DNA of 64,000 nt from Saccharopolyspora indica (GTDB taxonomy: Bacteria; Actinomycetota; Actinomycetes; Mycobacteriales; Pseudonocardiaceae). Each line of letters begins with the position of its first letter. Within the stretch, counting starts at the first letter, position 1. The notes beneath the pieces are model-generated. The model did not search any database, was not told the DNA's origin, and worked only from the letters and a program-made list of their open reading frames with translations. Shown here piece after piece: positions 17,361 to 26,555 of this stretch. Both the position numbers and the translations under genes were made by a program. The stretch lies in the NCBI RefSeq assembly GCF_027853965.1, contig NZ_JAQGLB010000004.1:124001-188000 (forward strand). The letters are read 5' to 3'.

Positions 17361-18200
17361 GTGGATCAGGAGACCAGACCAGGCGCGCTGGACCGCGCGC
17401 TGGCGTCGCTGGAGTGGACGCTGGGAATGGCGCGACGGACGGTTCTGGCCGCCGGGCGGTGGACCGATCTGCCCGCGGGCTCCGGAGCTTTCCACTTCGC
17501 GTCGAGCGGGAGCGCCGAAGTGCGCGCCGGTGCGCAGCGCTGGTCGTTGGCGGCCGGTGATCTGCTGCTCATCGGCGCGGGACGTCGGCACGAGCTGCAC
17601 GCCACCGGTGACACCGCCGTGATCAGCGGCTTCTTCGACCACGACGAACCCGGTCGGCAGGTGATGGCGTTCCTGCCGGAAACCGTTGCGGTGCCGGGGT
17701 TCGCCGGTCACGAGCCGGAGCTGGCCGGGCTGATCGAGCAGCTGGTGTGCGCGCCGGAGGCCGCGCGCGCCGGTGAGGCGCTGATCTGCGGGCAGATCGC
17801 CTCGGCGGTGCTGTCCGCGGCGGTGCGGTCCTGGGCCGAGCGCGGGCTGGCGCCGGAGCGCTGGCTGCAGCGGTTCGACGATCCGCTGGTGGCGCGGGCG
17901 GTGGACGCGATCCGCACCGATCCCGGTCGCGGGTGGACCGTCGACGAGCTCGCGCGGGAGGCCACCATGTCCCGCTCCGCCTTCGCCGAGCAGTTCCGGG
18001 TGGTGGTGGGCCGCTCGCCGGCCGCGTACCTCACGGCGGTGCGGGTGCAGCGCGGCATGGAGCTGCTGGCGCAGGGCGCGAGCATCGCCGACGTCGCGCG
18101 GCGGATGGGCTACGAGTCGGAGGCGGGGTTCCGCCGGGCGTTCCGCCGCCACACCGGCACCAACCCCGCCTCCTGGCGGCAGACCGCGGTCGCGGGCTGA
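17361..18200 (+). CDS. AraC-family regulator with cupin-like domain
   Basis: A 279-residue transcription factor. Residues about 5-130 form a cupin-like sensor (FHFASSGSAEVRAGAQRWSLAAGDLLLIGAG split over 35-70); residues about 180-279 are the AraC double helix-turn-helix with WTVDELAREATMSRSAFAEQFR, YLTAVRVQRGMELL and YESEAGFRRAFRRHTG. The start is uncertain: GTG 17361 gives a typical N-terminus but a weak ribosome site. Its stop codon abuts that of the convergent MFS gene with no bases between. Regulators of this kind often control a neighbouring exporter; the MFS pump or the divergent ABC genes are candidates. Confidence 0.85.
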   Translation: MDQETRPGALDRALASLEWTLGMARRTVLAAGRWTDLPAGSGAFHFASSGSAEVRAGAQRWSLAAGDLLLIGAGRRHELHATGDTAVISGFFDHDEPGRQVMAFLPETVAVPGFAGHEPELAGLIEQLVCAPEAARAGEALICGQIASAVLSAAVRSWAERGLAPERWLQRFDDPLVARAVDAIRTDPGRGWTVDELAREATMSRSAFAEQFRVVVGRSPAAYLTAVRVQRGMELLAQGASIADVARRMGYESEAGFRRAFRRHTGTNPASWRQTAVAG

Positions 18201-19394
18201 TCACTCCGGTTCGCGGGCGGAGCCGAGCAGCAGCGTTCCGACGGCGATGATGACCGCCGCGGCGACCAGCGTCGCGGTCAGGCCGCCGAGGTCGATGAGG
18301 AGACCACCGGTGACGGCGCCGAGCGCGGTGGCCAGCTGCATGCCCGCGACGGTGAGCCCGCCGATCGGCTCGATCTTGTCCGGCGCCAGCCGCGGCGCCC
18401 ACGCGCCGACCACGATGACCACCGCGCCGAAGGCGAAGCCCCAGACCGGTACCGCGGCGTAGACCAGCTGCGGAGCGACCGGCAGCAGCAGCAACGAGGC
18501 GACCGCGGTGCCGAGGACGGCCGGGACCAGGTAGCGCAGCTGCTGGGAGCGCGCGTCGGCGATCATGCCGATCAGCAGGTTGCCGAGGAAGCCACCGGCG
18601 CCGAACAGCGCCAGCAGCAGCGCGGCACCGCTCGCGCCGAGCCCGTCGACCTGGTCGAGGATCGGCCGGACGTAGGTGAACCCGGCGAAGTGGCCCAGGC
18701 CGATGAGCACGAGCCCGCCGAGCCCGGCCGCCATGCCCGGCACGCGCGAGGTGTCGGCCAGCGTCCGCAGCCCGGTGCTCGGAGCAGGCGGGATGGGCGG
18801 CAGCACGGCCCGCAGCACCACCGTTCCGATCAGCGTGATGACGGCCAGCACGCCGAACACGACCCGCCAGTCCCAGATCGCCCCGAGGTAGGCGCCGATC
18901 GGCACGGCGGCCACGGTGGCGGTGGTGGAACCGGAGAAGACCACGGCCAGCGCGCGGCCCAGCCGACCGGGAGCGGCGACGCGAGCGGTGACCGCCAGCG
19001 ACATCCCCCAGAAACCGCCGATCGCGGCCCCGGTGAGCAACCTGCCGAGCAGCAGCACCCACAGCGACGGCGCGACCGCGACGATCACGTTCGACACCAC
19101 GCCCGCCACCGCCAGCGCCGTCATCAGCGTCCGGCGGTCCAGGCGCGGGAACAGCAGCCCGACCGTCGGGGCGATGACGAAGCCGATCAGCGCGGTGGCG
19201 GTCACCGCCTGACCGGCCAGCCCCTCGGACACGCCCAGCGAGGACGCCATCGCGGGCAGCAGCGCAGGCGGCAGGAACTCCGCGGTGTCCAGCACGAACG
19301 TCAGGACCATCAGCGAGATGACGGCCACCCACGAGGTCCGCGCGGGCGACGCCGGTTCGGCGGGCGCGGCCTCGATCTCCGTTGTTCTGCTCAT
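18201..19394 (-). CDS. MFS transporter (drug/sugar efflux type)
   Basis: A 397-residue, 12-helix major facilitator of the DHA1 class, similar in plan to arabinose/drug efflux pumps (SotB/AraJ type). Motif A-like loops appear as LIGFVIAPTVGLLFPRLDRR and the GRLLTGAAIGGFWGMS segment is typical of helix 4. ATG at 19394 (MSRTTEIEAAP) is chosen over an upstream ATG because the first helix then follows at the normal distance. It shares no spacer with the convergent AraC gene, which may regulate it. The substrate is unknown. Confidence 0.85.
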   Translation of the reverse strand: MSRTTEIEAAPAEPASPARTSWVAVISLMVLTFVLDTAEFLPPALLPAMASSLGVSEGLAGQAVTATALIGFVIAPTVGLLFPRLDRRTLMTALAVAGVVSNVIVAVAPSLWVLLLGRLLTGAAIGGFWGMSLAVTARVAAPGRLGRALAVVFSGSTTATVAAVPIGAYLGAIWDWRVVFGVLAVITLIGTVVLRAVLPPIPPAPSTGLRTLADTSRVPGMAAGLGGLVLIGLGHFAGFTYVRPILDQVDGLGASGAALLLALFGAGGFLGNLLIGMIADARSQQLRYLVPAVLGTAVASLLLLPVAPQLVYAAVPVWGFAFGAVVIVVGAWAPRLAPDKIEPIGGLTVAGMQLATALGAVTGGLLIDLGGLTATLVAAAVIIAVGTLLLGSAREPE

Positions 19395-19496
19395 GGCACC
19401 GAGTCTTGGCGCCGCGCCCACCGCTCACCGGACCCGCCGTCCACCAAACCGAACCATCCGTCCGAGCCGCCCCCGGACCGCGTTCGCCCAGGTGGC

Positions 19497-19520
19497 GGTC
19501 AATTTCGTACGAAATTGACC
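19497..19520. repeat. Palindrome family C, single copy
   Basis: Arms GGTCAATTTCG / CGAAATTGACC joined by TA, 16 nt after the M20 dipeptidase stop codon. The same palindrome occurs in pairs at 36300-36359 and 52926-52985, always just after a stop codon. Confidence 0.9.
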
Positions 19521-19536
19521 AGCACCCGGGTGAACG

Positions 19537-20952
19537 TCAGCGGGTGGCGTGGGCGTCCAGGACGTAGGCGATCGCCGAGGTGATCTTCGCTGCGAACGGG
19601 AAGTTCAGCGACTCGTCCGGGACGTGCGCGTTGCTGTCCGGGCCGAGCGCTCCGGTCACCACGAACTGCGCCGCCGGGTAGGCGTCGTGCAGCAGGCCCA
19701 TGAACGGGATCGAGCCGCCGAGGCCCATCGTCAGCCACTCCGCGCCGAAGATCTCCTTGCCCGCCTCGTCCAGCGCGTCCGACAGCCACGGCGCGAGGTC
19801 GGGTGCGTTCCAGCCCAGCCCGGTCTCGGTGCGCCCGATGATCACCTTCGCGCCGTAGGGCACGTCGGTGGTCAGCTTCTCCTGAACGGCGCGCAGCGCG
19901 GCGTCCGGATCGGCGGTCGGCGGCAGCCGGAAGCTCAGCAGCGCGGTGGTGAACGGCCGGAGCACGTTGCCCGCGTCGGGCAGCTCGGGCAGGCCGGCGG
20001 CGCCGATGATGGACAGCGTCGGCCGCCAGGAGTTGTTCAGCGCCAGCTCGACCTCGTCCTCGGTGACCGGCCGCAGGCCCTCCAGCCACGGCACCGAGTT
20101 GCGCACCAGGCCGGGCACGGCTTCGATCGCCGCGCGCGTCTCGGCGATCCGGTTCTCCGGGATCTCCACGTTCAGCTCGGACACCGGGATCTCGCCGGTG
20201 GCGGAGTCCTCCAGCCGGTCCAGCAGCTGCCGCAGCACGCGGAACGAGCTCGGCACGATGCCGCTGGCGATGCCGGAGTGCAGACCGCTCTCCAGCACCT
20301 GCACGGTGACCTCCAGCGAGACCATGCCGCGCAGCGAGGTGGTCAGCCACATGCGCTCGTAGTCGCCCGCACCGGAGTCCAGGCACACCACCAGCGACAC
20401 GTCGCCGAGCCGCTCGGACAGGTGCTCCAGGTAGGCGGGCAGGTCCGGGCTGCCGGACTCCTCGCCGGTCTCCAGCAGCACCACGCTGCGCGCGTGGGCG
20501 CCGCCGTGCGCGCGGACCGCCTCGATCGCGGTGATCGCCGCGTACCCGGCGTAGCCGTCGTCGGCCGCGCCGCGGCCGTACAGCCGATCGCCGCGGATCA
20601 CCGGCGTCCACGGGCCCAGGCCCTCGGACCAGCCCTCCATCGGCGGCTGCTTGTCGAGGTGGCCGTAGAGCAGCACGGTGCCCTCGGCGGCGCCTTCGGT
20701 GGCCGGGACGTCCACGAGCAGCAGCGGGGTGCGCTCGGGCAGCCGCACCACCTCGACGGTCGCGCCCTCGACACCGCGCTCGGCGATCCACCGGCGCACG
20801 TGCTCGACGGCGGCGTCGAGGTGCCCGGACTCGACCCAGTCGGCGTCGAAGGCTGGGGAGACTGCTGGGATCTCCACCAGCTCCGAGAGGCTCGGCAGGA
20901 CGGATTCGTCCCACACCCGATCAACGGTCTTCGCAACGGCAATACGGTCCAC
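19537..20952 (-). CDS. M20 family metallo-dipeptidase
   Basis: A 471-residue cytoplasmic zinc peptidase of the M20 family, closest in layout to non-specific dipeptidases (CNDP-like). Metal ligands and catalytic residues are present: LYGHLDKQP (His, Asp), GRGAADDGYAG (bridging Asp), ETGEESGSPD (catalytic and metal Glu), LDSGAGDY (Asp) and GPDSNAHVPDE (His). The lid domain lies at about residues 210-330. The family clips dipeptides or, in some members, removes amino acids from conjugates; the natural substrate is unknown. It stands alone, followed by a family C palindrome that may end the transcript. Confidence 0.9.
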   Translation of the reverse strand: MDRIAVAKTVDRVWDESVLPSLSELVEIPAVSPAFDADWVESGHLDAAVEHVRRWIAERGVEGATVEVVRLPERTPLLLVDVPATEGAAEGTVLLYGHLDKQPPMEGWSEGLGPWTPVIRGDRLYGRGAADDGYAGYAAITAIEAVRAHGGAHARSVVLLETGEESGSPDLPAYLEHLSERLGDVSLVVCLDSGAGDYERMWLTTSLRGMVSLEVTVQVLESGLHSGIASGIVPSSFRVLRQLLDRLEDSATGEIPVSELNVEIPENRIAETRAAIEAVPGLVRNSVPWLEGLRPVTEDEVELALNNSWRPTLSIIGAAGLPELPDAGNVLRPFTTALLSFRLPPTADPDAALRAVQEKLTTDVPYGAKVIIGRTETGLGWNAPDLAPWLSDALDEAGKEIFGAEWLTMGLGGSIPFMGLLHDAYPAAQFVVTGALGPDSNAHVPDESLNFPFAAKITSAIAYVLDAHATR

Positions 20953-20993
20953 GCCGCGATCCTATGCCCGCGACCAGCACCTGCGCGGAACGC

Positions 20994-21641
20994 TCAGCTC
21001 CCGCCGGTGGTCACGGCCGCGCTCGCCGCGACGGTGCTGGCGGTGATCGCCGCGGTCGTCGCCGCGATCACCTGCGTGACCGCCTTGCCGAGCTCCTCGC
21101 CCTTGCTGATCTCCTTCAGCCGCTTGCGCTCGGCGCGCTCGAAACCGAAGTACTTGACCAGACCGGTCGCGTGCACCAAGGCCGCGAGCAGCGCCGACCG
21201 GTCGTCCAGCTCGCGCTCGTTGCGGGCGATCGAGCGGATCCCGTCGATCAGCGCGGTGCGCGCCGCCTGGTCCGGGAAGTACCTGTCGTAGGGGATGAAC
21301 AGCGCCGTCCGCTGCTCGTGCCGCATCAGGCCGCGCTCGACCAGACCGGCGCAGTGCAGCTTGCGCACGTTGCGCCTGCGCTGGATGAAGGTCGTGGCGG
21401 CCACCGGCTTGGCCTTCGGGCCGCCCTTCTGCTGCAGGTAGGCGATGCACTCGTCGGCCCAGCCGAGGCCGGTGGGGTTCGGATCGTCCACCTGGACCTT
21501 CTTGCCGGTGAACGAGACGCGACTCCGCAGCACGAGTTCGCCGAGTTCGGCCGCGCCGGTGTGGTCGGCCGTCGAGTGGTGGGAACCGGTCTCCCGCTGC
21601 AGCAGCAGGACGAACTCTTCCGGCAGGGTGAGCGAGGTCAT
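20994..21641 (-). CDS. GPP34 (GOLPH3/Vps74-like) protein
   Basis: A 215-residue protein of the GPP34 family, whose eukaryotic members bind phosphatidylinositol 4-phosphate and Golgi glycosyltransferases. Actinobacteria have several copies of unknown role. Family features: TLPEEFVLLLQRETG at the N-terminus, AAELGELVLRSRVSF, LVERGLMRHEQ and SALLAALVHATGLVKYF (residues about 145-165). The C-terminal 30 residues are Ala/Thr-rich and hydrophobic. It lies 58 nt after a second GPP34 gene on the same strand, so the pair is probably one operon. Confidence 0.85.
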   Translation of the reverse strand: MTSLTLPEEFVLLLQRETGSHHSTADHTGAAELGELVLRSRVSFTGKKVQVDDPNPTGLGWADECIAYLQQKGGPKAKPVAATTFIQRRRNVRKLHCAGLVERGLMRHEQRTALFIPYDRYFPDQAARTALIDGIRSIARNERELDDRSALLAALVHATGLVKYFGFERAERKRLKEISKGEELGKAVTQVIAATTAAITASTVAASAAVTTGGS

Positions 21642-21699
21642 GGCGCACAGTCTGGCAGCGACCGCCGTCCCGCGACCGCGATTCGGCCGAGTTCCCAGG

Positions 21700-22359
21700 T
21701 CAGCCGCCCGCCATCGGGATCGCAGCGGGGATCGTCGTCATGGCTCGCAGCATCGCCGTGACCGCCGTGGGCACGTGGTCGCCGAGCTCTTCGCGGTCGG
21801 CGACCGCCCGCAACCGGGTGCGCTGGTCGCGTTCGAAGCCCAGCGCGTGGTCGAGTCCGCTGCGGTGGACCAGCGCGGCCAGCAGCGCCAGGCGTCCGTC
21901 GGGCGGGGTCTCGCCGCGCGCCAGCCCGTGCAGCTCCGCCAGCAGCGCGCCCCGGATCGAGCGGTCCGGGTGGTAGCGGTCGTCGGGCAGCAGACCGAGG
22001 AACTTGCGCCGCTCCACCCGCAGCACGCCGCGATCGACCAGCACCGCTCGGTGCGCGAGGAACGCGTTGGAGCGCAGCTGGAGCCACCAGCCCAGCTCCA
22101 CCGGCTGGTTCTCGCGCCCGGCCACCTGCTGGAACTGCGCCAGCAGCTGGTCCATCCACGGCTGGCCGCTGGAGGCGGTGTCGAGCAGCTGGACCGCGGT
22201 GCCGTGCGGCGCCATCCGGCCGCGCAGCACCAGCTCGCCGATCTCGGCCGCCGCGGTGCCGGTGTTCGAGTTCGCGCCGACGACGTGCGAACCGCTGGGC
22301 TTGTGCAGCAGCAGCACGAACTCGTCCGGCAGCGTCAGCAGGTTCGGGTACTCGCCCAC
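21700..22359 (-). CDS. GPP34 (GOLPH3/Vps74-like) protein, paralogue
   Basis: A 219-residue GPP34 protein, clearly a paralogue of its downstream neighbour: LLTLPDEFVLLLHKPSG, AAEIGELVLRGRMAP and ALLAALVHRSGLDHALGF align with the same blocks. GTG at 22359 is chosen because the family N-terminus begins there. The start lies inside the last codons of a 48-residue ORF in another frame (22335-22481), which suggests coupled translation. Function is unknown; phosphoinositide binding is known only for eukaryotic relatives. Confidence 0.82.
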   Translation of the reverse strand: MGEYPNLLTLPDEFVLLLHKPSGSHVVGANSNTGTAAAEIGELVLRGRMAPHGTAVQLLDTASSGQPWMDQLLAQFQQVAGRENQPVELGWWLQLRSNAFLAHRAVLVDRGVLRVERRKFLGLLPDDRYHPDRSIRGALLAELHGLARGETPPDGRLALLAALVHRSGLDHALGFERDQRTRLRAVADREELGDHVPTAVTAMLRAMTTIPAAIPMAGG

Positions 22360-22481
22360 CTGTCCAGTTTGTCGCAATCCTGCCGGGTCAGCGCTCTGCC
22401 GAGGCTGCTGATGATGCGGGCCAGGTCGTTCAGGTCGCTGGTCGTCGGCGAGCTCCGCCGCTGCCCTTCGGAATCCCCCAT
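22335..22481 (-). CDS. Small 48-residue protein heading the GPP34 pair
   Basis: Not recognised. The ORF codes for 48 residues starting MGDSEGQRRSS, with an amphipathic middle SDLNDLARIISSLGRAL and one Cys on each side of KLDRWASTRT. It has a good ribosome site (AGGAAGGGG about 8 nt before the ATG) and overlaps the next gene start by 25 nt in another frame, the layout of translational coupling. The downstream gene has no good ribosome site, which supports the idea. It could be a real small protein or a leader peptide. Confidence 0.5.
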   Translation of the reverse strand: MGDSEGQRRSSPTTSDLNDLARIISSLGRALTRQDCDKLDRWASTRTC

Positions 22482-22866
22482 GGCGCCGACCCCTTCCTCG
22501 CTGGGAGCAGGTGGCGATCAATGTAACAAAACGGACAAAGAACGAGAAGGGTCTGCGCAATATCGGTACTGCGATGGTCCAGAAAGCGTTAGTCGGACCT
22601 CCATTACTTCGATGACCTGCGATTTTGCCGTGATCGGCGGCGAACTACGGTGATCCGGCGGGAGCAGGCGGGCCACACCGGGGTCCGCCCGGCCCCCTGT
22701 GGCAGGGCTCACGATGAAGGCCGGTTTCGTGCCAGGATGGCGGGGAGCGATCCAACTGCCCCGGTCGCGCAACCAGGTGACCCACCAGGTCGCCGGCGGT
22801 CACGACCAGGGCTGCCGGCCACGGCGCCACAAGCGGCGTGGTCGGCGCGAGACGAGGAGATCACGC
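22482..22866. other. Divergent control region, no gene
   Basis: Divergent spacer between the GPP34 group and the 2-oxoacid dehydrogenase operon. The part at 22510-22640 is richer in A and T than its surroundings, so promoters of both units probably lie there. I cannot name a specific box. A frame starting at 22699 runs into the E1 alpha gene but its extra 56 residues look non-coding. Confidence 0.45.
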
Positions 22867-24084
22867 ATGTCCCCCGAGCAATGGACGCGACCGGAAACCG
22901 ACGGCACCACCGGCCCCCCTGCCGCTACCGCAGCGAAACCCACACGGGAGCAGGTGATCGCCGGTTTGCGCGCCACGAGCGAAGGCGGAGCTGATCTGGT
23001 TCAGCTCCTCACCCCAGAAGGCCAGCGGGTCGAGCACCCGGACTTCGACCTGGACATCTCCACCGCGCAGCTGCGCGACCTGTACCGGGACATGGTGCTG
23101 GTCCGCCGCGCCGACCGCGAGGGCAACGCGCTGCAGCGGCAGGGACAGCTGGGCATCTGGGTCCCGCTGCTCGGCCAGGAGGCCGCCCAGATCGGGGCCG
23201 GCCGCGCGCTGCAGCCGCAGGACATGGCGTTCCCCAGCTACCGCGAGCACGGCGTCGCCTGGTGCCGCGGCATCGACCCGACCGAGATCCTGGGCATCTT
23301 CCGCGGCACCGACCACGGCAGCTGGGACCCGATCGACAAGCGGTTCCACCTCTACACGATCGTCATCGGCAACCAGTGCCTGAACGCCACCGGTTACGCC
23401 ATGGGCCAGCGCTTCGACGGCAAGGTCGGCGACCAGGGCGGCGAGGCCACCATGGCCTTCTTCGGCGACGGCGCCACCAGCCAGGGCGACGTGCACGAGG
23501 CCATGGCCTGGTCGGCGGTCTACGACGCCCCGGTGGTGTTCTTCTGCCAGAACAACCAGTGGGCCATCTCCGAGCCGGTCGAGCGGCAGACCCGCGTCCC
23601 GCTGTACCAGCGCGCCAGCGGCTACGGCTTCCCCGGCATCCGGGTGGACGGCAACGACGTGCTGGCCAGCCTGGCGGTCAGCCGGTGGGCGCTGGACGAG
23701 TGCCGCCACGGCAACGGCCCGGTGCTGATCGAGGCGTTCACCTACCGCATGGACGCGCACACCACCTCCGACGACCCGACCCGCTACCGGCTCGCCGACG
23801 AGCACGAGGCGTGGAAGCTCAAGGACCCGATCGAGCGGCTGCGGGTGCACCTGGTCCGCGACCAGGGCGTCGAGCAGGACTTCTTCGACGGCGTCGACGC
23901 CGAGGCCGACGAGCTCGCCGCGCGGTTCCGCGACTACTGCTTCAACATCCCCGAACCACCACCGGAGCGGATGTTCTCCGAGGTCTACGCCGAGGAGACC
24001 CCGCAGCTGGCCGCCCAGCGCGAGTCCTACCTGCAGTACCTGGCCGGATTCGCCGACGAAGCGATGGCAGGAGGTGTGCGCTGA
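22867..24084 (+). CDS. pdhA: 2-oxoacid dehydrogenase E1 alpha subunit
   Basis: Thiamine-diphosphate subunit, 405 residues, that decarboxylates pyruvate or a branched-chain 2-oxoacid. The ThDP/Mg motif GDGATSQGDVHEA starts near residue 200 and ends in NNQWAIS; QRQGQLGIWVPLLGQEAAQIG and PSYREHGVAW are the conserved N-terminal blocks. The ATG at 22867 has GAGGAG 7-8 nt upstream. It is the first gene of a three-gene operon and its stop overlaps the next start (TGATG). The sequence resembles the mycobacterial BkdA (Rv2497c) type, so branched-chain substrates are as likely as pyruvate. No E3 gene is present; lpd must be elsewhere. Confidence 0.88.
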   Translation: MSPEQWTRPETDGTTGPPAATAAKPTREQVIAGLRATSEGGADLVQLLTPEGQRVEHPDFDLDISTAQLRDLYRDMVLVRRADREGNALQRQGQLGIWVPLLGQEAAQIGAGRALQPQDMAFPSYREHGVAWCRGIDPTEILGIFRGTDHGSWDPIDKRFHLYTIVIGNQCLNATGYAMGQRFDGKVGDQGGEATMAFFGDGATSQGDVHEAMAWSAVYDAPVVFFCQNNQWAISEPVERQTRVPLYQRASGYGFPGIRVDGNDVLASLAVSRWALDECRHGNGPVLIEAFTYRMDAHTTSDDPTRYRLADEHEAWKLKDPIERLRVHLVRDQGVEQDFFDGVDAEADELAARFRDYCFNIPEPPPERMFSEVYAEETPQLAAQRESYLQYLAGFADEAMAGGVR

Positions 24085-25100
24085 TGGCCGCGCCCGCACT
24101 GGAACGCCCGACCGCGACGGCAGGCACGCAGACCGTCACCATCGCCAAGGCCCTGAACATGGGTCTGCGCGCCGCGCTGGAGCGCGACCCGAAGGTGCTC
24201 GTGATGGGTGAGGACGTGGGCAAGCTCGGTGGCGTCTTCCGGATCACCGACGGCCTGCAGAAGGACTTCGGCGAGCACCGCGTGCTGGACACCCCGCTGG
24301 CCGAGTCAGGGATCATCGGCACCGCCGTCGGCCTGGCCATCCGCGGCTTCCGCCCGGTGTGCGAGATCCAGTTCGACGGGTTCATCTTCCCCGGCTTCGA
24401 CCAGATCGTCTCCCAGCTGGCCAAGCTGCACTACCGCAGCCAGGGCAAGGTCAAGATGCCGGTCGTGATCCGGGTGCCCTTCGGCGGTGGCATCGGCGCC
24501 GTCGAGCACCACTCGGAATCGCCGGAGTCGCTGTTCGCGCACGTCGCCGGGCTGAAGGTGGTCTCCTGCGCCAACCCGGTGGACGCCTACTGGATGCTGC
24601 AGCAGGCCATCGAGTGCGACGACCCGGTGCTGTTCTTCGAGCCGAAGCGCCGCTACTACGAGAAGGCCGAGCTCGACCCGACCGTGGCCCCGGTGCCGCT
24701 GTTCAGCTCGCAGGTGCTGCGGCCGGGTTCGGCGGTCACGGTGGCCACCTACGGCCCGATGGTGCGCACCGTCCTCGACGCGGCGAGCGCCGCTGCCGAG
24801 GACGGCACCGAGCTGGAGGTCGTCGACCTGCGCGCGCTGTCCCCGCTGGACCTGGAGCCGGTGTTCGAGTCGGTGCGCCGCACCGGCCGGCTGGTGCTGG
24901 CCAGCGAGGCTCCCGCGGAGTCGTCGATCACCTCGGAGATCGCCGCCCGCGTGCAGCAGGAGTGCTTCTACTCGCTGGAAGCGCCGGTGCTCCGGGTGAC
25001 CGGGTTCGACACCCCGTACCCGCCGAGCAAGCTCGAGGAGGGCTACCTGCCCGACCTCGACCGGGTGCTCGACGCGGTAGACCGCTCGCTGGCGTACTGA
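24084..25100 (+). CDS. 2-oxoacid dehydrogenase E1 beta subunit
   Basis: The 338-residue beta subunit completes the E1 heterotetramer and, through its C-terminal transketolase domain, binds E2. Conserved blocks: VMGEDVGKLGGVFRIT (residues about 38-53), DTPLAESGIIGTAVGLA, FGGGIGAVEHHSESPESLFAH and EPKRRYYEKAEL; the end EGYLPDLDRVLDAVDR is typical. The ATG overlaps the alpha stop, preceded by AGGAGG within the alpha gene. Substrate is as ambiguous as for the alpha subunit. Confidence 0.9.
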   Translation: MAAPALERPTATAGTQTVTIAKALNMGLRAALERDPKVLVMGEDVGKLGGVFRITDGLQKDFGEHRVLDTPLAESGIIGTAVGLAIRGFRPVCEIQFDGFIFPGFDQIVSQLAKLHYRSQGKVKMPVVIRVPFGGGIGAVEHHSESPESLFAHVAGLKVVSCANPVDAYWMLQQAIECDDPVLFFEPKRRYYEKAELDPTVAPVPLFSSQVLRPGSAVTVATYGPMVRTVLDAASAAAEDGTELEVVDLRALSPLDLEPVFESVRRTGRLVLASEAPAESSITSEIAARVQQECFYSLEAPVLRVTGFDTPYPPSKLEEGYLPDLDRVLDAVDRSLAY

Positions 25101-25113
25101 GGGAGGCGTTTCG

Positions 25114-26421
25114 ATGGCCATCAAGCAATTCCCGCTGCCCGACGTCGGCGAGGGGCTGACCGAGGCGGAGATCCTCGGCTGGCGCGTCAAGCCCGGCGAC
25201 GCGGTGACGGTCAACCAGGTGATCGTGGAGATCGAGACCGCGAAGGCCTCGGTGGAGCTGCCCTGCCCGTGGGCGGGCACGGTCCGCGAGCTGCTCGCCG
25301 ACCCGGGGGCGACCGTGGAGGTCGGCGCACCGATCATCGCGATCGACATGGGCGGCGCCGAAGCCGCGCCCGCCGAGAACGGCGGCAAGATCGGCGAGGA
25401 GTCCAACGGGCGGATCGCCACGCTGGTCGGCTACGGCCCGCGCACGACGAGCACGAAGCGCAGGCCCCGCAAGGGCCAGCCCGCGGCGGCGGTCGTCGAG
25501 GCCCCGCCTGCTCCGGAGCCCCAGCCGGTTCCGAAGGCCGAGCCGGTGGCGCAGGCGGGCGGGTACGTCCCGCTGGCCAAGCCGCCGGTGCGCAAGCTGG
25601 CCAAGGACCTCGGCGTGGACCTGAACGGCCTGGCGGGCACCGGTTCCGGCGGCGTGATCACCCGCGAGGACGTGCGGTCCGCAGCGGGCGCCGCGCCGGT
25701 CGCGCCGACCGCCGCGCCCGGCGCGCGGGAGCGGCGGGTGCCGATCAAGGGCGTGCGCAAGGCGACCGCGCAGGCGATGGTGACCAGCGCGTTCACCGCT
25801 CCGCACGTCACCGAGTTCCTGACGGTCGACGTCACGCCGATGATGGAACTGCGCGAGCAGCTCAAGTCGCACCCGGAGTTCCGCGACGTCAAGATCACCC
25901 CGCTGGCCTTCGCGGCGAAGGCGGTCTGCCTGGCGGTGCGCCGGACACCCGACGTCAACGCCACCTGGGACGAAGCCGCCGGTGAGATCGTCTACAAGGA
26001 CTACGTCCACCTCGGCATCGCGGCGGCCACGCCGCGCGGCCTGGTGGTGCCGAAGGTCCGCGACGCCGACCAGCAGTCCCTGAAGGAGCTGGCGCAGTCG
26101 CTGGAGCAGCTGACCAGCACCGCGCGGGAGGGCAGGACGACTCCGGCGGACATGCTGGGCGGCACCTTCACGATCACCAACGTGGGCGTCTTCGGCGTCG
26201 ACACCGGAACGCCGATCCTCAACCCGGGCGAATCGGCGATCCTCGCCCTCGGCGCGATCCGCGACATGCCGTGGGTGGTCGACGGCCAGGTGGTGCCCCG
26301 CAAGGTCTGCCAGCTGGCGCTCAGCTTCGACCACCGGGTGGTCGACGGCCAGCAGGGCTCCCAGTTCCTCGCGGACGTGGGCGCCCTCCTGGCGAACCCG
26401 GCGATGGCGATCACCTACTGA
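25114..26421 (+). CDS. 2-oxoacid dehydrogenase E2 (acyltransferase)
   Basis: Dihydrolipoyl acyltransferase of 435 residues with one lipoyl domain (1-78; lipoylated Lys in ETAKASVEL near residue 44), a Pro/Ala linker, a peripheral-subunit-binding domain (about 152-190, LAKPPVRKLAKDLGVDLNGL) and a catalytic domain (about 205-435) with SFDHRVVDGQQG carrying the active His and Asp. GGGAGG precedes the ATG. It passes the acyl group from E1 to CoA. A single lipoyl domain fits the branched-chain or B-type enzymes. A family A palindrome follows and probably terminates the operon. Confidence 0.92.
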   Translation: MAIKQFPLPDVGEGLTEAEILGWRVKPGDAVTVNQVIVEIETAKASVELPCPWAGTVRELLADPGATVEVGAPIIAIDMGGAEAAPAENGGKIGEESNGRIATLVGYGPRTTSTKRRPRKGQPAAAVVEAPPAPEPQPVPKAEPVAQAGGYVPLAKPPVRKLAKDLGVDLNGLAGTGSGGVITREDVRSAAGAAPVAPTAAPGARERRVPIKGVRKATAQAMVTSAFTAPHVTEFLTVDVTPMMELREQLKSHPEFRDVKITPLAFAAKAVCLAVRRTPDVNATWDEAAGEIVYKDYVHLGIAAATPRGLVVPKVRDADQQSLKELAQSLEQLTSTAREGRTTPADMLGGTFTITNVGVFGVDTGTPILNPGESAILALGAIRDMPWVVDGQVVPRKVCQLALSFDHRVVDGQQGSQFLADVGALLANPAMAITY

Positions 26422-26473
26422 CCGGCTCCCCACCGCTGTCTCGGCGGTGGGCGCCGGTTCCGCAGGCCATGGC

Positions 26474-26517
26474 CCGTGAGTGTTTTGTGGTGCCATAGCA
26501 CCGCAAAACACTCACGG
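26474..26517. repeat. 44-bp dispersed palindrome, family A copy 2
   Basis: Outer arms CCGTGAGTG / CACTCACGG and inner TTTTG...CAAAA arms. It lies between the convergent E2 and flavin/PLP-oxidase-fold genes, the same position as the other two copies. Confidence 0.88.
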
Positions 26518-26555
26518 GTGCCTACCAGCGGAAACGCGCTGGCCCCGAGGTCGGG

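Noticed and set aside
23262..25100. Longer E1 beta protein starting inside the E1 alpha gene
   Set aside because: The extra 274 codons are an out-of-frame reading of E1 alpha; ATG 24084 with an overlapping stop is the normal coupling.
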